A DNA stretch of 64,000 bases from Panacagrimonas sp965216845 (GTDB lineage Bacteria; Pseudomonadota; Gammaproteobacteria; Nevskiales; Nevskiaceae): the NCBI GenBank assembly GCA_965216845.1, contig OZ244200.1, forward strand, positions 62,001 through 126,000, read 5' to 3'. Made by a program: the position numbers and the translations under genes. Below, one piece after another: positions 8,902 through 17,852 of the stretch; within the stretch, counting starts at the first letter, position 1; every line of letters starts with the position of its first letter. Under the pieces are notes generated by a model. It saw nothing but the letters and a program-made list of their open reading frames with translations, was not told the DNA's origin and searched no databases.

Positions 8902-9510
8902 TCAGAAATCAACCGGCGCCCGCGCCGGTCGCAGCCCGTCCGGCATCCAGTCTTCCAGGCCCTCTTCCAGCGGGATGCGCAACGTCAGCAGCAACTGCGA
9001 GAACATGCGCCAGTTGCCAATGGCCACCACCAGCTCCAGTCGTGCCTCCACGCTCTGGACGTGGCGTTCGCATTCGGCCCAGGTGGCGTCCGAGATGCGC
9101 CCGGTTTCCATGGTCTCGTCGGTGGCGCGCAGGATCGCGCGGTCCGCAGCCGTCAGCACCGTGGCGCTTTCCCAGGAGCGGCAGGCCAGCAGCACTTCCT
9201 CGGGAATCTCCATGTCACGGGCGAAGCGCCAGTGCTGGGTCCATTCGTAGTTGGACCCGGTGAGCCAGCCGATGCGCATGATGATCAGCTCGCGCAGGCG
9301 ACCATCCAGATGATTGCCCTCCAGCAGCAGCATTTTCAGCAGGCCGCCCAACGCGCGGGCCAGGTCGGGGTGGCGCAGCAGCACGCGAAACACGCTGAGC
9401 GGGGCCATGATCTCGGGCAGGCCCTCACGCGCGGCAATCGCGCTGGCCTCGTCGACGCTCAACATGGGAATACGCAGTGCGTCACCGCGGGCAGGGGAAG
9501 TTGCGGTCAT
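8902..9510 (-). CDS. carboxymuconolactone decarboxylase (AhpD-like) family protein (202 aa)
   Basis: All-helical CMD-like protein. LRELIIMRIGWLTGSNYEWTQ followed by HW is the family signature with the Cys positions replaced, so it is not a CxxC peroxidase-type AhpD. Such proteins occur beside aromatic, steroid and terpene catabolic genes, often with unproven activity. The frame is open 21 codons further upstream, but ATG at 9510 has GGAG at the right distance. It is divergent from the alcohol dehydrogenase gene, sharing the intergenic region with the operator-like dyad. A 214-bp gap separates it from the hydratase gene. Confidence 0.85.
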   Translation of the reverse strand: MTATSPARGDALRIPMLSVDEASAIAAREGLPEIMAPLSVFRVLLRHPDLARALGGLLKMLLLEGNHLDGRLRELIIMRIGWLTGSNYEWTQHWRFARDMEIPEEVLLACRSWESATVLTAADRAILRATDETMETGRISDATWAECERHVQSVEARLELVVAIGNWRMFSQLLLTLRIPLEEGLEDWMPDGLRPARAPVDF

Positions 9511-9583
9511 CGTGGCCACTCCTGTTAGCGTTGGAACATCGGAATCCGGGAGACGTGGCGAACCGCGCATCATCTCCCTTTCC

Positions 9584-9597
9584 CTAACAATTGTTAG
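9584..9597. promoter_or_regulatory. perfect 14-bp operator dyad, copy 2
   Basis: CTAACAATTGTTAG is a perfect palindrome midway between two divergent genes (starts at 9510 and 9648). Related dyads lie at 4475-4488 and 21799-21812, each in front of a catabolic transcription unit. Size and symmetry fit a TetR-family operator controlling both divergent promoters. Confidence 0.6.
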
Positions 9598-9647
9598 ATA
9601 GTATGCTGGGTCAGCGCGGATTTCAACTTCCCAACCAGGAGATCGGC

Positions 9648-10745
9648 ATGCTTCCCAAAAGCAGTCTTGCCATGGTTCTGACCGCCAAGCGGCAGTTGCA
9701 GAAAATGGATATCCCCCTGCCCGACATCGACGAGGACTCGGCGATCCTGCGGGTGGAGGTCTGCGGCATCTGCGGCAGCGACTACGAGCAGTTCGAAGAT
9801 GTGCTGGGCATGCCGATGCCGGTGGTGCCGGGCCACGAACCGCTGGGCATCATCGAGAAGATCGGTGATCGCGCCGCCAAACGCTGGAAGGTGGACGTAG
9901 GCGATCGCGTGGCGGTGGAGACGATGCTGGCCTGCCATTGCTGCAACACCTGTCTGGCGGGCCGCTACCACCTGTGCGGCGACCGCCGCATCTACTCCTA
10001 TATCCCGCTGAGCGACGCGCCGGGCCTGTGGGGTGCGTATTCGGAATACATGTACCTGCACCCGAACGCCATCGTCCACAAGGTGAGCAAGGCGCTGAAG
10101 CCGGAGATTGCGGTGATGTTCAACCCGCTCGGCGCGGGTTTTCGCTGGGCGGTGGAGATTCCGCAGACCAAGCCGGGCGATACCGTGGTCATCATGGGGC
10201 CGGGTCAGCGCGGCCTGTCCAGCGTGATCGCCGCGCGCCGCGCTGGCGCCAGAAAGATCATCGTCACCGGACTGACGGCCGACGCCAGGAAAATGGAAAT
10301 CGCCAAACTGTTTGGCGCCGACCACTGCATCGACGTCGAAAACGAGGATGCGCGCGCCCGCGTCGCCGAACTCACCGACGGTGTCGGCGCCGAGGTGGTG
10401 GTCGACGTATCGTCCTACTCCACGCAGCCGGTGCTCGACTCGCTGCACTTCGTGCGCGCCGGCGGCACCGTCGTACTGGCAGGCGTCAAGGGCTTCAAGC
10501 CGATTCCGGACTTTGTCTCGGATCACATCGTGATCAGGGAAATCACCGTCAAGGGCGCCATCGGCGTGACCTCCAGCGGGTATCGCAGCGCCATCGATCT
10601 GATCGAATCCGGCCAAGTCCCGATGGAGAAGATGCACACCCACGACTTCGACCTGGTGGACGCCGAACTCGCCATCAAGACGCTCGCGCGGCAGATTCCC
10701 GGCGACGAATCCATTCACTCCTGCCTGGTGCCCGGGCGTCGCTGA
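9648..10745 (+). CDS. zinc-dependent alcohol dehydrogenase, MDR family (365 aa)
   Basis: GroES-like N-terminal domain with the catalytic zinc site (CGICGSDYEQF, GHEPLG) and a structural zinc loop with four Cys (CHCCNTC...C). A Rossmann domain follows (MGPGQRGLSSVIAARRAGA). It oxidises an alcohol to an aldehyde or ketone with NAD(P). The reading frame is open from 9591, but ATG at 9648 has AGGAG and avoids starting inside the operator dyad. The length is typical of the family. In the mycobacterial mymA operon an enzyme of this class (AdhD) accompanies a monooxygenase, SDR and hydrolase like those found downstream here. Confidence 0.93.
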   Translation: MLPKSSLAMVLTAKRQLQKMDIPLPDIDEDSAILRVEVCGICGSDYEQFEDVLGMPMPVVPGHEPLGIIEKIGDRAAKRWKVDVGDRVAVETMLACHCCNTCLAGRYHLCGDRRIYSYIPLSDAPGLWGAYSEYMYLHPNAIVHKVSKALKPEIAVMFNPLGAGFRWAVEIPQTKPGDTVVIMGPGQRGLSSVIAARRAGARKIIVTGLTADARKMEIAKLFGADHCIDVENEDARARVAELTDGVGAEVVVDVSSYSTQPVLDSLHFVRAGGTVVLAGVKGFKPIPDFVSDHIVIREITVKGAIGVTSSGYRSAIDLIESGQVPMEKMHTHDFDLVDAELAIKTLARQIPGDESIHSCLVPGRR

Positions 10746-10791
10746 GCGCTGGCCTGCCGTATCGGCGGGCCAGCGTCATCGCACCATTGCC

Positions 10792-11739
10792 ATGAACGCC
10801 GCCGTCCTGGTTGCGGACCACCTCCGCACGAGTCATCGCGCCAGCCTCGCCCTGGCCGCCGCCGGCGCGATCCTGCTGTCGGCGAAGGTCGTCTTCGTCA
10901 AGCTGCTGTACCAGCATGACCTGGACGCGGTGGACGTGATCACGCTGCGCATGCTGACCGCCGGCCCGGTGTTCCTGGCGGTGGCGCTGTGGAGCTGGAA
11001 ACAGACGCCGCGCCCACGCCCGGGCGACCTGCTGCGCGTGGCCGGGCTCGGCTTCATGGGCTATTACGCCTCAAGCATGCTCGACCTGATCGGCCTGCAA
11101 TACGTCAGCGCCGGCCTCGAGCGACTGATCCTGTTTCTCACGCCCAGCTTCGTGCTGCTGCTCGGCATCCTGTTTCTCGGGCGCCGCGTGCGCCCCCTGC
11201 AATGGCTGTCGCTGGCCGTGGCCTACGCCGGGATCGCGCTGATATTCCAGCATGAACTGCGCGTTTTCGGACACCCGGACATGCCTTTTGGCGCCCTGCT
11301 GATCGCCATCAGCGCGGTCATGTATGCGGTGTATCTGCTGCTCAGCGAGGGCCTGATGCAACGCATCGGCGCGCTGCGTCTGGTGGCTCTGGCGATGTGC
11401 GTCTCCACGCTGCTGTGCCTGGCCCAGTACCCGCTGCTGCGCCCGATCGGCCGACTGCTGGAGCAGCCCGCGTCGGTGTGGTGGCTGTCGCTGGCCAACG
11501 GAACGCTGTGCACGGCGCTGCCGATCTTCATGACCATGATCGCGGTGCGCAATATTGGCGCGGGTCACGCTTCCCAGGCCGGCATGATCGGCCCGGCCAG
11601 CACGCTGCTGCTGGCGGCCTGGCTGCTGAACGAGCCGATCACCGCGATTCAGCTTGCCGGCACCGCCCTGGTCACCAGCGGCATCCTGATGCTGTCGTGG
11701 CTGCAACCGGCACGCCGCCCCGAACCGCTGGCGCCGTAG
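10792..11739 (+). CDS. EamA/DMT-family transporter (315 aa)
   Basis: Integral membrane protein with about ten hydrophobic helices arranged as two EamA repeats, for example LALAAAGAILLSAKVVFVKL and the late IGPASTLLLAAWLLNEPITA, a characteristic EamA ending. Probably an inner-membrane drug/metabolite exporter. It starts 46 bp after the alcohol dehydrogenase and may be co-transcribed. The substrate is unknown. Confidence 0.9.
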   Translation: MNAAVLVADHLRTSHRASLALAAAGAILLSAKVVFVKLLYQHDLDAVDVITLRMLTAGPVFLAVALWSWKQTPRPRPGDLLRVAGLGFMGYYASSMLDLIGLQYVSAGLERLILFLTPSFVLLLGILFLGRRVRPLQWLSLAVAYAGIALIFQHELRVFGHPDMPFGALLIAISAVMYAVYLLLSEGLMQRIGALRLVALAMCVSTLLCLAQYPLLRPIGRLLEQPASVWWLSLANGTLCTALPIFMTMIAVRNIGAGHASQAGMIGPASTLLLAAWLLNEPITAIQLAGTALVTSGILMLSWLQPARRPEPLAP

Positions 11740-11973
11740 TCCGCGCAAGCCGACCGGACGACGCCCCCACCGCATCGGATCTGCGGTCATTGCATGGCCC
11801 GCCCCGGGTCATTTTCTGACCGGCTTCAGGTCCCGGGCAAGCTGATTTTTGGCACGCCGACGGCGGCAGCGTGTCATGCCGGGGCGGCCACGCCCGAACC
11901 CCGATCCTGACGCTCACGGCAACTTAATCATCATTCTTTTCCGGAGATTAGCTGATGTTCACCGGCGCTTGTG

Positions 11974-12003
11974 TTGACACGATCAAGGCCTCTTGGCCAA
12001 TAT
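11974..12003 (+). promoter_or_regulatory. possible sigma70 promoter upstream of the first PF10118 gene
   Basis: A perfect -35 hexamer TTGACA (11974-11979) is followed after about 17 bp by a weak AT-rich -10 (around CCAATA/CAATAT). It lies 115 bp upstream of the gene at 12119. The 379-bp gap 11740-12118 otherwise holds the hairpin at 12045-12088 and no convincing reading frame. Confidence 0.3.
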
Positions 12004-12044
12004 TCGGCATGCGTAGTGCGACACCGCACTCTGCAATAAGCACT

Positions 12045-12088
12045 CTGTCAGGTCCGCACTGCAACAAAGTGTGCAGCGGGCCTGACAG
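12045..12088 (+). repeat. imperfect hairpin in the leader of the PF10118 gene
   Basis: Left arm CTGTCAGGTCCGCACTGCA (12045-12063) pairs with TGCAGCGGGCCTGACAG (12072-12088) with one mismatch and a 2-nt bulge around an 8-nt loop. It ends 30 nt before the ATG at 12119, in the predicted 5' UTR. It could be a regulator-binding dyad, an attenuator or an mRNA-stabilising stem. Confidence 0.45.
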
Positions 12089-12118
12089 GACGCCGCCATC
12101 CCATATCGAGAGCACCGC

Positions 12119-13012
12119 ATGAACAACGCCCTGGCCCGCCGCAAACTGGTCCCTCGCCACCCGCAGGCGCTGGATTTTGCCGACGGCATTGCGGTCAACT
12201 GGGCCAACGGCGATGTGTTCCGCTCGCGTTTCTTCGACGCCTTTTCCACCACGCTGCCCGAAGGCGAAAAATTCTTCATCGTCTCCCTGCGCCAGTTCAA
12301 GGACCGCCTGCAGGATCCCGAATTGCAGCAGGAGCTGAAGGACTTCATCCGTCAGGAAGGGGTCCACGGAATCCTGCACAACGCCTACAACAACCGGCTC
12401 GGTCGGCAGGGCGTGGACATCGAGCGGATCACCCAGCTGCTGCGCAAGTTCTTTGCCGCTCACGAGCAAGTGCTGTCGCCGCGCATGCAGCTCACCCTGA
12501 CCGCCTGCGCCGAACACCTGACGGCGTCCATGGCGCACACCGTCCTTGGCCACGGCAGCCACCTGTTCGACGGCGCCGACGAGCGTGTTCGCGCGCTGTA
12601 CTTCTGGCATGCCGCAGAGGAAATCGAGCACAAGTCGGTTGCCTTTGATCTTCTCAAGAATCAGGCCAGGGTCGGGTACATCCCGCGCGTCCTGATGATG
12701 GCCTACATCAGCATCGTGTTTCACGCCCTCGTGTTTCCCATTCTGGAACACGTCCTGCGCAGCGACGGCTACACCGCAAGGGAGCGGGCCGGGCTTTGGA
12801 GCAAGGGCCTGTGGTGGATGTTCAAGCCGCAGCGCGGCGGGTTCTATTTCGACCTTCTGGGCCACTATCTGAGCTGGTTCAAGCCCGGTTTCGAGCCCTG
12901 GGACCACGGCGACCTCAAAGCCTATGACCGCTGGATCCAGGCCTATGCGGATTCCGGCGACGTGCACTACGCCACCCAAGCCACCTACACGGTGCTGGGC
13001 AAGGCCGCCTGA
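12119..13012 (+). CDS. PF10118-family protein, paralogue 1 (297 aa)
   Basis: Member of the family annotated 'predicted metal-dependent hydrolase'. The potential ligands are in four places: Glu of LPEGEKFF, ExxH in RQEGVH, Glu in CAEHLT, and ExxH in AAEEIEHKS. That E / ExxH / E / ExxH order is the ligand pattern of ferritin-like di-iron enzymes, so an oxidative role is at least as likely as hydrolysis. The C-terminal third contains hydrophobic segments and a conserved ending (FKPGFEPWDHGDL). It is the most divergent of three paralogues in this window (others at 15125 and 18462). Function is not established. Confidence 0.85.
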   Translation: MNNALARRKLVPRHPQALDFADGIAVNWANGDVFRSRFFDAFSTTLPEGEKFFIVSLRQFKDRLQDPELQQELKDFIRQEGVHGILHNAYNNRLGRQGVDIERITQLLRKFFAAHEQVLSPRMQLTLTACAEHLTASMAHTVLGHGSHLFDGADERVRALYFWHAAEEIEHKSVAFDLLKNQARVGYIPRVLMMAYISIVFHALVFPILEHVLRSDGYTARERAGLWSKGLWWMFKPQRGGFYFDLLGHYLSWFKPGFEPWDHGDLKAYDRWIQAYADSGDVHYATQATYTVLGKAA

Positions 13013-13069
13013 GTCCGCACCCCGGACCGCCGCGCCAAGCGTCATTCGCCAGATCATTCAGGAGACGCC

Positions 13070-13264
13070 GTGAAATCACGCAAGGGCAAACTCGCCGCAG
13101 TCTCCGGCGGCACCGGCACCAATATCGCCAGGCCTTGGCGCCCGGCCGGTGCCGCCGCGCATCCTGGCGGGGCCGCCCCCAGGTCATCGATGGGGCGCAG
13201 CACACGCCGGGCATCCGCGGCCCGAGGCTCGCACAGGCCCTGCTCAGCCCCCTGATGCCGGGCG
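13070..13264 (+). pseudogene. possible decayed SDR remnant
   Basis: GTG at 13070 follows AGGAG and reads (M)KSRKGKLAAVSGGTGTNIA, like the start of a short-chain dehydrogenase. The frame then loses similarity and ends at 13255. A second frame ends ...IRGPRLAQALLSPLMPGVKP with a stop at 13264, also SDR-like at a C-terminus. This may be an internally deleted and frameshifted gene in the 346-bp gap before the monooxygenase. The evidence is thin because too little sequence remains. Confidence 0.25.
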
Positions 13265-13358
13265 TGAAGCCCTGACGCTTGCAGACATTTTACGCAACAC
13301 AACAACACAACCCGGCCGGCCCCGTGGGGCATGGCCATCACACAAGGAGTTCAAGACA

Positions 13359-15011
13359 ATGGCCGATGGATCCCCGAAGAACCGCTCCACCCCGCCCAAG
13401 CCCAAGTCCAAGTCCAAGTCCAAACCCAAGGCTCGGCCCGCCGCCGACCTCGGACTGGTGGAAATCGAACGCCGCGCATCGTCGCAACGCAAGGGCAAGC
13501 CCGACTACGAGGTGATCATCGTCGGCGCCGGCTTCGCAGGCATGGGCGCGGCCATCGAGCTGCAGAAGAATGACATCGACTCTTTCGTCATTCTGGAACG
13601 CGCCAAGGATGTCGGCGGCACCTGGCGCGACAATCGCTATCCCGGCATCGCGGTGGACATCAGCTCCTTCGTCTACTCGTTCTCCTATGAACAGAACCCC
13701 AACTGGTCGCGCGTTTTCGCGCCCGGTGCCGAGCTGCAGCGTTACGCGCAGCGGGTGGCCGCCAAATACGGCATCTACCCCAAGACGCGCTTCGGCGTGG
13801 AGGTGCTCAAGTCGGTGTTCGACGAAGACCAGCATCTGTGGAAGGTTTACCTCAAGGACGGCAGCGTGCTGACCAGCCGTTTCATCATCAGCGCCAGCGG
13901 CGGGCTGATTGCGCCCAAGAAGCCCGACATCCAGGGTCTGGATGCGTTCAAGGGCCGCGTCATCCACACCGGCTACTGGGATGACAGCTACGACTTCACC
14001 GGCAAGCGGGTCGCCGTCATCGGCACCGGCGCCACGGCAGTGCAGATGGTGCCGGAGCTGGCGCGCAAGGCTGCTCAGCTGGACGTCTACCAGCGCACGC
14101 CGATCTGGGTACTCAAGAAGCCGGACGCGGAGATTCCAAGCTGGCTGAGATCCACGTTCCGTGCCCTGCCCTTGGCCCAGCGTACCGTCCGCCTGGTGGC
14201 CGATGCGCTGACCGAGTCACTCATGGTCGGCGCCGTGCTGTACAACCGCCAGATCCCGGGCCTGGTTCGCTGGGCCGAGAGCGCCGGCAAGAACAACCTG
14301 CTCGAACAGGTTCCCAACGACCCGGAACTGCGGGAGAAACTCACGCCGAAGTACGGATTCGGCTGCAAGCGCCCCACCTTCTCCAACGAGTATTTCAAGA
14401 CCTACACCCGCGACAACGTGGAACTGGTCACCGATCCCATCGAATGCATCACCGAAGATGGCGTGCGTACCCGCGACGGCAGCGAACGCAAGATCGACGT
14501 CCTCATCACGGCCACGGGTTACAAGGTGTTTGAAAAGGGCAACCTGCCCTCGTTCGAGGTTCATGGCCGCGACGGTCTGGAACTTGGCCAGTTCTGGGAA
14601 GACCAGCGCTATCAGGCCTACGAAGGCACGACCGTTCCGAAATTCCCCAACTACTTCGGCATGCTCGGGCCCTATGCGCTCACCGGCTCCTCGTACTTCA
14701 AGATGGTGGAAAACCACTCCGTGCATGCGGTGCGCTGCATCAAGCAGGCGCGCAAGACCGGCAACACCTGCGTTGAAATCCGCCCGGGCCCGCACGAGCG
14801 ATATTTCGCCGACATCCAGCGCCGACAGCAGCGCACCGTGTTTTTGAATCACAGCTGCTCGGGCTCCAACAGCTACTACTTCGACCGGCACGGCGACGCG
14901 CCGATGCTGCGACCCTCGACCTCGGCCGAGGCGCAGTGGCGCGCCAAGCATTCGCCGATGTCGCACTACCAGTTCACGCGAGCCGAAGCACGCGTCTCGG
15001 CCGAGGCCTGA
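13359..15011 (+). CDS. flavin-containing / Baeyer-Villiger-type monooxygenase (550 aa)
   Basis: FAD site GAGFAGMG (56-63), GGTWRDNRYPGIAVD (87-100), the type I BVMO fingerprint FxGxxxHTxxW as FKGRVIHTGYW (197-207), and the NADPH Rossmann motif GTGATA (222-227). It inserts oxygen next to a ketone or oxygenates a soft nucleophile using NADPH and O2. An unusual N-terminal extension of about 45 residues is rich in Lys, Pro and Ser (PKPKSKSKSKPKARP). The frame opens further upstream, but ATG at 13359 has AAGGAG. It is flanked by PF10118 paralogues, with an SDR and hydrolase downstream, as around mycobacterial MymA. Confidence 0.92.
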   Translation: MADGSPKNRSTPPKPKSKSKSKPKARPAADLGLVEIERRASSQRKGKPDYEVIIVGAGFAGMGAAIELQKNDIDSFVILERAKDVGGTWRDNRYPGIAVDISSFVYSFSYEQNPNWSRVFAPGAELQRYAQRVAAKYGIYPKTRFGVEVLKSVFDEDQHLWKVYLKDGSVLTSRFIISASGGLIAPKKPDIQGLDAFKGRVIHTGYWDDSYDFTGKRVAVIGTGATAVQMVPELARKAAQLDVYQRTPIWVLKKPDAEIPSWLRSTFRALPLAQRTVRLVADALTESLMVGAVLYNRQIPGLVRWAESAGKNNLLEQVPNDPELREKLTPKYGFGCKRPTFSNEYFKTYTRDNVELVTDPIECITEDGVRTRDGSERKIDVLITATGYKVFEKGNLPSFEVHGRDGLELGQFWEDQRYQAYEGTTVPKFPNYFGMLGPYALTGSSYFKMVENHSVHAVRCIKQARKTGNTCVEIRPGPHERYFADIQRRQQRTVFLNHSCSGSNSYYFDRHGDAPMLRPSTSAEAQWRAKHSPMSHYQFTRAEARVSAEA

Positions 15012-15124
15012 CATCGGACGAACCCGACTGCTTTGCAGCGTCTGCATGCGTAGCGCGTGCCTGTACAGCGCAGGCACCGCCGCAATTCCCCAAAAGCTTC
15101 AAGCAAACCAAAGGAAGGTGAAAC

Positions 15125-16018
15125 ATGGCATTGGCAAACCGCAAGATCGGCTATGACGAAGTCGAGCCACGAGACCTGCATTTCGACATGGACAACGTGC
15201 CGAAATACTGGATGAACAACGACCCCTGGACCACCCACTGGTGGAACGCGCTGCTGGCCGCCGTGCCCGATGGCGAACGCTGGGTGATGCAGTGCGTTCG
15301 CAAGAATCTGGTCAAGCTCAGCGATGAAAGGGTGCGCAAGGCCGGCATCGACTTCATCAAGCAGGAGCACTACCACGCCCGCGAACACGACATCATGAAC
15401 AAGGCCGTCATGGACCACGGCGTGCCGGTGGACAAGGTGGAAGCCGCGTTCAAGCGTATCCGGGGTCTGCTGCAGAAGGTCCTGAGCGAAGACATGCAGC
15501 TGTCCACGATGGCCGCCGGCGAGCACTTCACCGGCACGATCTCGGCGGTGTTCGTCGAGAACCCGGAAATCTTCAAGGATTTCGATCCGGCGCTGGGCGC
15601 GATGATCGCCTGGCACATGATCGAGGAGACCGAACACAAGTCGGTGTCCTTCGACGTCTACCAGGATGCCGTAGGCAGCTACCCCAAGCGCATCGCCGGC
15701 ATGGTGTTGATGACCGGCATCTTCCTGGCCATCAGTGAATACCAGCGCCTGGTGCTGGTGACCAAGGACGGCCAGCTGTTCAACTGGCGCTCGGCGCTCA
15801 AGGGCCTGAAGTTCCAGTTCACCAAGCCGGGGTTCATGCGCTTGCTGGTCAAGCACTACCTGCCCTACTACTCGCCCAACTTCCACCCCTGGGATCACGA
15901 CAACCGGGCGCAGCTTCGCAGCTGGAAGGACACCTTCGAAGCCACCGGCGACACCATGAAAGCGTTCAAGGCCTTCATCGGCGAAGGCCCGGTGTCGCAG
16001 CTCAAGTCAGTCGCCTGA
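15125..16018 (+). CDS. PF10118-family protein, paralogue 2 (297 aa)
   Basis: Close relative of the product at 18462: both begin MALANR.IGYDEVE.RDL and share most of their length. Candidate di-iron ligands are Glu51, Glu81-x-x-His84, Glu133 and Glu168-x-x-His171 (EETEHKS), a spacing expected of a ferritin-like four-helix bundle. Later segments are hydrophobic (GMVLMTGIFLAI), and the C-terminal motif YYSPNFHPWDHDNR is conserved. AAGGAAGGTG precedes the ATG. It lies between the monooxygenase and SDR genes, which suggests action on the same lipid or terpenoid substrate. The annotated 'hydrolase' function is unproven. Confidence 0.88.
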   Translation: MALANRKIGYDEVEPRDLHFDMDNVPKYWMNNDPWTTHWWNALLAAVPDGERWVMQCVRKNLVKLSDERVRKAGIDFIKQEHYHAREHDIMNKAVMDHGVPVDKVEAAFKRIRGLLQKVLSEDMQLSTMAAGEHFTGTISAVFVENPEIFKDFDPALGAMIAWHMIEETEHKSVSFDVYQDAVGSYPKRIAGMVLMTGIFLAISEYQRLVLVTKDGQLFNWRSALKGLKFQFTKPGFMRLLVKHYLPYYSPNFHPWDHDNRAQLRSWKDTFEATGDTMKAFKAFIGEGPVSQLKSVA

Positions 16019-16104
16019 AAACCCTTGCGCCGCCGGGCGTGGCGTGATCAGCGCCGCGCCCGGCGAACGCATGCCGTCATTAACCACAGTGGAGAGATGT
16101 AATC

Positions 16105-16935
16105 GTGAGTCGCCCCAAGAGTTTGAAGTTGAGCCAGTGCGCCGCCGCCATCGTGACCGGCGCCGGCAGCGGCATCGGCCGCAGTTTTGCGCTGGAGTTG
16201 GCGCGCCGTGGCGGATCCGTGTTGTGCGTGGACATCCAGCAGGAACGCGCCGCGCAAACCGCCAGCCAGGTCGATGAGCTGGGGGGGCGTGGTATTGCCT
16301 ATACCTGCGACGTCGGCGACCAAAAACAGTTTGCGGAACTGGCCGCCAAGGCCGACGGACTGTTCGGACGCGCAACCACCGTGGTGATCAACAACGCCGG
16401 CGTTGGCGTCGGCGGACGCATCGGTGATGTGTCGCTGGAAGACTGGCGCTGGTGCCTGTCGGTGAACCTGTGGGGCGTCATTCATGGCTGTCACGAGTTC
16501 GCACCGCGCTTCAGCAAGCTCGGTTACGGCGGCATCATCAACACCGCCTCGGCGGCGGGCTTTGCCGCGGCGCCGGAGATGACGACCTACAACGTCACCA
16601 AGTCGGCGGTCCTGTCACTGTCCGAGACGCTGTCCGCCGAATTGTCCGGCACCGGCGTTCACGTCAGCGCCCTGTGTCCCACCATCGTGCCCACCAACAT
16701 CATCAACGAAAGCCGCTTTCCCGACGAACGCAAAACCTTCGCGGCCAAGGCCATGGAGAAGTGGGCGTTCACCAACAGCGGAGAAGTGGCGCGCCGGACG
16801 CTGGACGCCATGGACCGCAACCAGCTCTACGTGCTGCCGCAGTGGGACGGTCGCCTGATGTGGCGTGCCAAACGCGCTTTCCCGCACCTCTACGCGCGCG
16901 CCCTGGGTCTGGGCTATCGCCTGGCTGCGGGCTGA
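16105..16935 (+). CDS. SDR family oxidoreductase, SadH-like (276 aa)
   Basis: Classical SDR with GAGSGIG near the N-terminus, INNAGVGVGG, a catalytic Ser in the INTASAAG segment and YNVTK as YxxxK. The start is a GTG or ATG-like codon after GGAGAG. Its length equals that typical of SadH of the mycobacterial mymA cluster, and it likewise sits directly beside an HSL-type hydrolase and a flavin monooxygenase. It probably interconverts an alcohol and a carbonyl produced by the monooxygenase or P450 chemistry. The SadH comparison rests on context and length. Confidence 0.92.
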   Translation: MSRPKSLKLSQCAAAIVTGAGSGIGRSFALELARRGGSVLCVDIQQERAAQTASQVDELGGRGIAYTCDVGDQKQFAELAAKADGLFGRATTVVINNAGVGVGGRIGDVSLEDWRWCLSVNLWGVIHGCHEFAPRFSKLGYGGIINTASAAGFAAAPEMTTYNVTKSAVLSLSETLSAELSGTGVHVSALCPTIVPTNIINESRFPDERKTFAAKAMEKWAFTNSGEVARRTLDAMDRNQLYVLPQWDGRLMWRAKRAFPHLYARALGLGYRLAAG

Positions 16936-16948
16936 GGGAGCAATCGAC

Positions 16949-17845
16949 ATGACCAGCGTCAGCGCCATTGCCACCAAGACCCTGTTCCGCGCGGTGCTCA
17001 AGCACGATTTTGCGTCCACGGAACACGCCGTGCGTCATTTCCGTCGCATTCTGAACGACGCCCCCTTTCCATCCGTGCTGCCGCTTGGCGTATCGGCACG
17101 CAAGATGAATTTTGCCGGCGTGCCCTGCGAGCGCCTCGCGCCCGGCAAGGCGGACCTGACCATCCTGCACCTGCATGGCGGCGCCTTCATCGGCGGCAAG
17201 CTCGGCATTTACCACCCCTTCTGCGGGGCCATGGCCCGGAACCTGCAGGCACAGGTGATCCTGCCGGACTACCGCCTTGCGCCGGAGCATCCGTTTCCAG
17301 CTGCGCCGGACGATTGTCTGGCGGTCTACCGCGAACTGATCGAATGTGGGGTCGACCCCGAAAAACTGATCATCAGCGGCGACTCGGCCGGCGGCAACCT
17401 GGCCCTGGTCACGCTGCAAAGCGCGCAAGACGAAGGCCTGCCGCTGCCGCGTTGCGCGGTGCTGATCTCGCCCGGCGCCGACCTCAGTGGCGAGGCGGCA
17501 AGCTGGGCGGAAAACGACCACAGTGACGTGATGCTGTCGCAAAAGGTCATCGGCATGATGTGCGAGGCGTATTTGCAAGGCCACGAACGAACCGACCCAC
17601 GGGTTTCGCCGCTGCGCGGCGAATTCGAGGGCCTGCCGCCCATGCTGATCAGCGCCAGCGACGAGGAATGCCTGCGCGACGACGCCTACGCGCTCGCCGC
17701 GCGCGCGCGCGCCGCCGGCACCAGCGCCCGCTTGCTCATGCGGCCCGACATGCCGCACGCCTGGCCCATCTTCTTTCCGCTGGTGGCCGAGGCGCGGGCC
17801 GACATGAAGGCAATCACCCGCTTCGTCCTCAACACGCTTCATTGA
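16949..17845 (+). CDS. alpha/beta hydrolase, hormone-sensitive-lipase family (298 aa)
   Basis: HSL-family esterase. The oxyanion-hole motif HGG (76-78) is in HLHGGAFIGG, the nucleophile Ser146 in GDSAGGNLA, and a C-terminal His in MPHAWPIFFP. It hydrolyses a short-chain or lactone-type ester, which would suit the product of a Baeyer-Villiger monooxygenase. ATG at 16949 has GGGAG and begins 13 bp after the SDR stop, so the two are co-translated. In the mymA operon the equivalent position is held by LipR. The native ester is unknown. Confidence 0.92.
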   Translation: MTSVSAIATKTLFRAVLKHDFASTEHAVRHFRRILNDAPFPSVLPLGVSARKMNFAGVPCERLAPGKADLTILHLHGGAFIGGKLGIYHPFCGAMARNLQAQVILPDYRLAPEHPFPAAPDDCLAVYRELIECGVDPEKLIISGDSAGGNLALVTLQSAQDEGLPLPRCAVLISPGADLSGEAASWAENDHSDVMLSQKVIGMMCEAYLQGHERTDPRVSPLRGEFEGLPPMLISASDEECLRDDAYALAARARAAGTSARLLMRPDMPHAWPIFFPLVAEARADMKAITRFVLNTLH

Positions 17846-17852
17846 CCCGACG

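Noticed and set aside
11948..13057. Minus-strand ORF of 369 codons
   Set aside because: Antisense to the first PF10118 gene, which has conserved motifs and two paralogues nearby.
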